A stretch of DNA of 7,128 nt from Chloroflexota bacterium (GTDB lineage: Bacteria; Chloroflexota; Dehalococcoidia; Plut-88900): assembly GCA_022572865.1 (NCBI GenBank), contig JACZVB010000066.1, positions 1 through 7,128 of the forward strand, in the 5' to 3' direction. Positions within the stretch are counted from its first letter, which is position 1. Every line of letters begins with the position of its first letter. The notes below the pieces were generated by a model that did no database searches, was not told the DNA's origin, and was given only the letters and a program-made list of their open reading frames with translations. This document shows, one piece after another, positions 5,497-7,128 of this stretch. The position numbers and the translations under genes were made by a program.

Positions 5497-6711
5497 ATGC
5501 GCTGGCTGATGCTGGTCCTGCTGTGGTTCCTCTATTTCTCCTTTGGGATGACTATTGGCTCCATCGCACCGCTGGTAAGTCCGATTCTAGCAGATTTGAA
5601 CATGACGTCCGGCCAAATGGGGTTGGTCCATGGAAGCTGGCATCTCGTATATGTGTTCATTGCTCCACCTATGGGTGTGTTGGTAGACAGATTCGGCATT
5701 TACAAGTCTTTGGGTTTAGGTATATCTGTCATTTTACTGTCCCTTGTCGTAAGGGGCCTCGCAGTAGACTTCGTCACCCTCACCCTCGCAGTTGGGGCAT
5801 TCGGATTTGGCGGACCGATAATCTCTGTCGGGGCGCCCAAGCTGGTATCCGTATGGTTCTCTGGTCGAGAACGCGGCCTCGCTATTGGAGTATATGCAAC
5901 GGCCCCTGGGGCCGGAACGGCGTTTGCCCTCGCCACAGCAAACAGTGTAGTGGTGCCGCTGACCGGGTCATGGCGGGGGATATCATTGGTATACGGTGTG
6001 ATGGTAGCGGTTGTAGCCGTAGCCTGGTGGGTACTAGCTCGGGACCCAGGTTCGATGCCCAAACAACTACATAGCCCAATGGCCCTGGAAGACACCTCTT
6101 CTCGCTCAGTTTTCACTTCCTTGTTTCGACTCAGGAATGTTCGATTGATCATGATTGTAGCGATGGGGTACTTCTTCGTGAGTTCGGGGCTGATGAGCTG
6201 GGTTCCGTCTCTGCTCGAAGAAAAGGGGATGACCTTAACTCAGGCGGGCTGGTGGACGGCTGCTGCGACTGCATTCAGCACCCTGGGCATTCTGGTCATA
6301 CCAGGCCTGGTCAAGCGCGGTCACCGTGGGTATGCCGGCATGGGGCTTCTAATCATCGGCACTATTTCTGTTCTCGGGCTGGTTTACCTGAATGGTTCTC
6401 CATTGATCTTCAGCTTAATATCGTTAAACCTGTTCACACAGCCAATACTGCCACTGACGATGTTAATGTTGATGGAGACACCCGGGGTAGGTGCTGCCCG
6501 AATGGGAGTGGCCGCCGGTCTCTTCTTTTCCTCAGCAGAGGTTGGCGGATTTACCGGCCCCCTGATCATGGGGCTTTTGCGAGACGCAACGGACTCCCTC
6601 GGACCGGGGGTTCTAATGCTAGCCGCTATTTTTGCTGTCCTCATTCCTGTCATGCCATTCATAAGGGAGTCCCACCCTCAACGGCGTCTTCCTCAAAGCG
6701 ATGCTTTTTAG
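5497..6711 (+). CDS. MFS transporter, CynX/NimT-like
   Basis: This 404-residue protein is a major facilitator superfamily carrier with about 12 membrane helices (near 4-22, 44-62, 72-90, 94-114, 128-150, 160-181, 217-238, 250-272, 279-297, 301-326, 333-360 and 369-389). A cytosolic loop (183-213) separates the halves. The loop after helix 2 has MFS motif A (GVLVDRFGIYKS, 60-71), and a basic VKRGHRG follows helix 8. Segments such as PKLVSVWFSGRERGLAIG and TAPGAGTAFAL after helix 4 recall the CynX/NimT-type carriers of small anions and drugs, but the substrate is unknown. The frame stays open upstream to 4711, but that part lies antisense over the VOC gene and SDR remnant and is not membrane-like. 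The ATG at 5497 starts right at helix 1. Its Shine-Dalgarno site is weak, and ATG 5509 is an alternative. Confidence 0.88.
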   Translation: MRWLMLVLLWFLYFSFGMTIGSIAPLVSPILADLNMTSGQMGLVHGSWHLVYVFIAPPMGVLVDRFGIYKSLGLGISVILLSLVVRGLAVDFVTLTLAVGAFGFGGPIISVGAPKLVSVWFSGRERGLAIGVYATAPGAGTAFALATANSVVVPLTGSWRGISLVYGVMVAVVAVAWWVLARDPGSMPKQLHSPMALEDTSSRSVFTSLFRLRNVRLIMIVAMGYFFVSSGLMSWVPSLLEEKGMTLTQAGWWTAAATAFSTLGILVIPGLVKRGHRGYAGMGLLIIGTISVLGLVYLNGSPLIFSLISLNLFTQPILPLTMLMLMETPGVGAARMGVAAGLFFSSAEVGGFTGPLIMGLLRDATDSLGPGVLMLAAIFAVLIPVMPFIRESHPQRRLPQSDAF

Positions 6712-6793
6712 CTTCTTTCCTATAAAATAGGCTGGCCGTCTAGCTAGCAGAAAAGCCGTAAAAGTATCCGATAGTCTGATCCAACGCCCTCGG

Positions 6794-6844
6794 GCGAGGC
6801 CAGGCCCCGGTCTCAGTCCAGGAGATCGAAGGCGCTGGCCTCGC
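6794..6844. repeat. Perfect 10-base inverted repeat
   Basis: GCGAGGCCAG (6794-6803) and CTGGCCTCGC (6835-6844) are exact reverse complements separated by 31 bases. The GC-rich arms could form a long stem-loop in RNA. It lies about 80 bases after the MFS stop, with no T-run after either arm, so it might stabilise a transcript end or be a remnant of a repeat element. Confidence 0.5.
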
Positions 6845-6912
6845 GGGTAATTTACATGTTCCGTTCCAGCGCCGCGGTTTTCGTTGAGTTTGCCATACCG
6901 GAAAATGAAGGT

Positions 6913-6940
6913 GTGACAGTTGATGCTGACATAGTAGAAT
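6913..6940 (+). promoter_or_regulatory. Possible sigma-70-type promoter for the enoyl-CoA hydratase gene
   Basis: GTGACA (6913-6918) and TAGAAT (6935-6940) each match 5 of 6 consensus bases and are separated by 16 bases. Transcription would begin about 110 bases ahead of the TTG start. This is a pattern match only, and such pairs arise by chance. Confidence 0.3.
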
Positions 6941-7043
6941 GCGCTCGAATATCGGCTGAAACGGGAGATTGTGCTCAAATCCTGTATTCAACAGGGATGG
7001 AGTCGAAACCGGCCTCAGCTACCAGTGGAACTGAGAGGATAAA

Positions 7044-7048
7044 AGGAG
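7044..7048 (+). promoter_or_regulatory. Ribosome binding site supporting a TTG start
   Basis: AGGAG, within AAAAGGAGAGG, ends seven bases before the TTG at 7056. An in-frame TGA at 7032-7034 and the lack of any other start codon between them make TTG the only plausible start. Confidence 0.65.
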
Positions 7049-7055
7049 AGGTATA

Positions 7056-7128
7056 TTGCCGTACCAAAATATCTTGTACGACAAGGACGACCATATTGCA
7101 ACCATAACTATGAACCGGCCGGATAAAC
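7056..7128 (+). CDS. Enoyl-CoA hydratase/isomerase family protein, N-terminal part only
   Basis: Only 24 codons are inside the window. They read LPYQNILYDKDD (the first codon, TTG, would be translated as Met) followed by HIATITMNRPDK. This is the standard first beta-hairpin of the crotonase superfamily (xxVATITLNRPDKxNAL), whose members act on acyl-CoA thioesters, for example hydration in fatty acid or aromatic acid breakdown. The acyl-CoA binding and catalytic glutamates lie beyond the edge, so the exact reaction cannot be named. A well-placed AGGAG precedes the TTG start. The gene points the same way as the MFS gene but is separated by 344 bases, so it probably has its own promoter. Confidence 0.82.
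   Translation, partial: MPYQNILYDKDDHIATITMNRPDK

Larger units (their letters stand above)
6712..7055. other. Gap between the MFS and enoyl-CoA hydratase genes
   Basis: No gene can be supported here. The stretch holds the inverted repeat at 6794-6844, a possible promoter at 6913-6940 and the ribosome binding site of the next gene. One plus-strand frame is open from a TGA near 6780 to a TGA near 6884, with coding-like codon choice (for example VSVQEIEGAGLAG). It has no start codon or family match, so it might be a gene remnant. No clear terminator follows the MFS stop. Confidence 0.4.

Noticed and set aside
5523..6074. Second plus-strand open frame of 183 codons inside the MFS gene
   Set aside because: It is out of frame with the clear membrane transporter, rich in Arg, Cys and Trp, and has no family features.
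6856..7107. Plus-strand open frame of 83 codons across the enoyl-CoA hydratase start
   Set aside because: It runs over the ribosome binding site and the first codons of a recognisable crotonase-family gene in another frame, and has no family match or ribosome binding site of its own.
1..7128. CRISPR array, IS ends, toxin-antitoxin pair or defence genes
   Set aside because: I saw no regularly spaced repeats, transposase motifs, target-site duplications or small paired genes. All intact genes belong to metabolic or transport families.

Overview
The window looks like ordinary bacterial chromosome of moderate GC (roughly mid-50s percent, judged by eye). Several genes have clear Shine-Dalgarno sites, and the gaps contain decayed gene remnants. 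The gene set (long-form cyclase-family hydrolase, divergent M20 amidohydrolase, four-domain rhodanese, VOC protein, SDR remnant, CynX/NimT-like MFS carrier, enoyl-CoA hydratase) resembles catabolic accessory regions of uncultured environmental bacteria such as Chloroflexota of the SAR202/Dehalococcoidia type. That taxonomic guess rests on gene mix alone and is weak.

Layout: 1-320 has no intact gene but carries a GC-rich hairpin and what looks like a frameshifted N-terminal piece of a LysR-type regulator (+). 321-1178 (-) is a cyclase-family metal hydrolase. 1179-1392 is a divergent control region with two inverted repeats. 1393-2640 (+) is an M20-family protein in which three of the usual metal ligands are replaced. 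2641-2789 is a convergent gap. 2790-4394 (-) is a protein of four tandem rhodanese domains. 4395-4641 is a gap with a possible short gene remnant. 4642-5004 (-) is a VOC/glyoxalase-like protein. 5055-5370 (-) is the broken C-terminal half of a short-chain dehydrogenase/reductase. 5497-6711 (+) is a 12-helix MFS transporter. 6712-7055 is a mostly empty gap with an inverted repeat and a possible promoter. 7056-7128 (+) is the start of an enoyl-CoA hydratase/isomerase, cut by the window edge.

How the genes may work together: the cyclase-family and M20 proteins both belong to amide/ester-cleaving folds and are transcribed divergently from one control region. The SDR remnant, VOC protein, carrier and enoyl-CoA hydratase are typical of small-molecule uptake and breakdown. 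No substrate can be named from the sequence. At least one clear pseudogene (SDR), plus two weaker remnants, suggests the locus has been rearranged and is losing genes. I did not find a recognisable defence system, CRISPR array, IS element, tRNA or rRNA. The most unusual items are the altered M20 metal site and the four-domain rhodanese.
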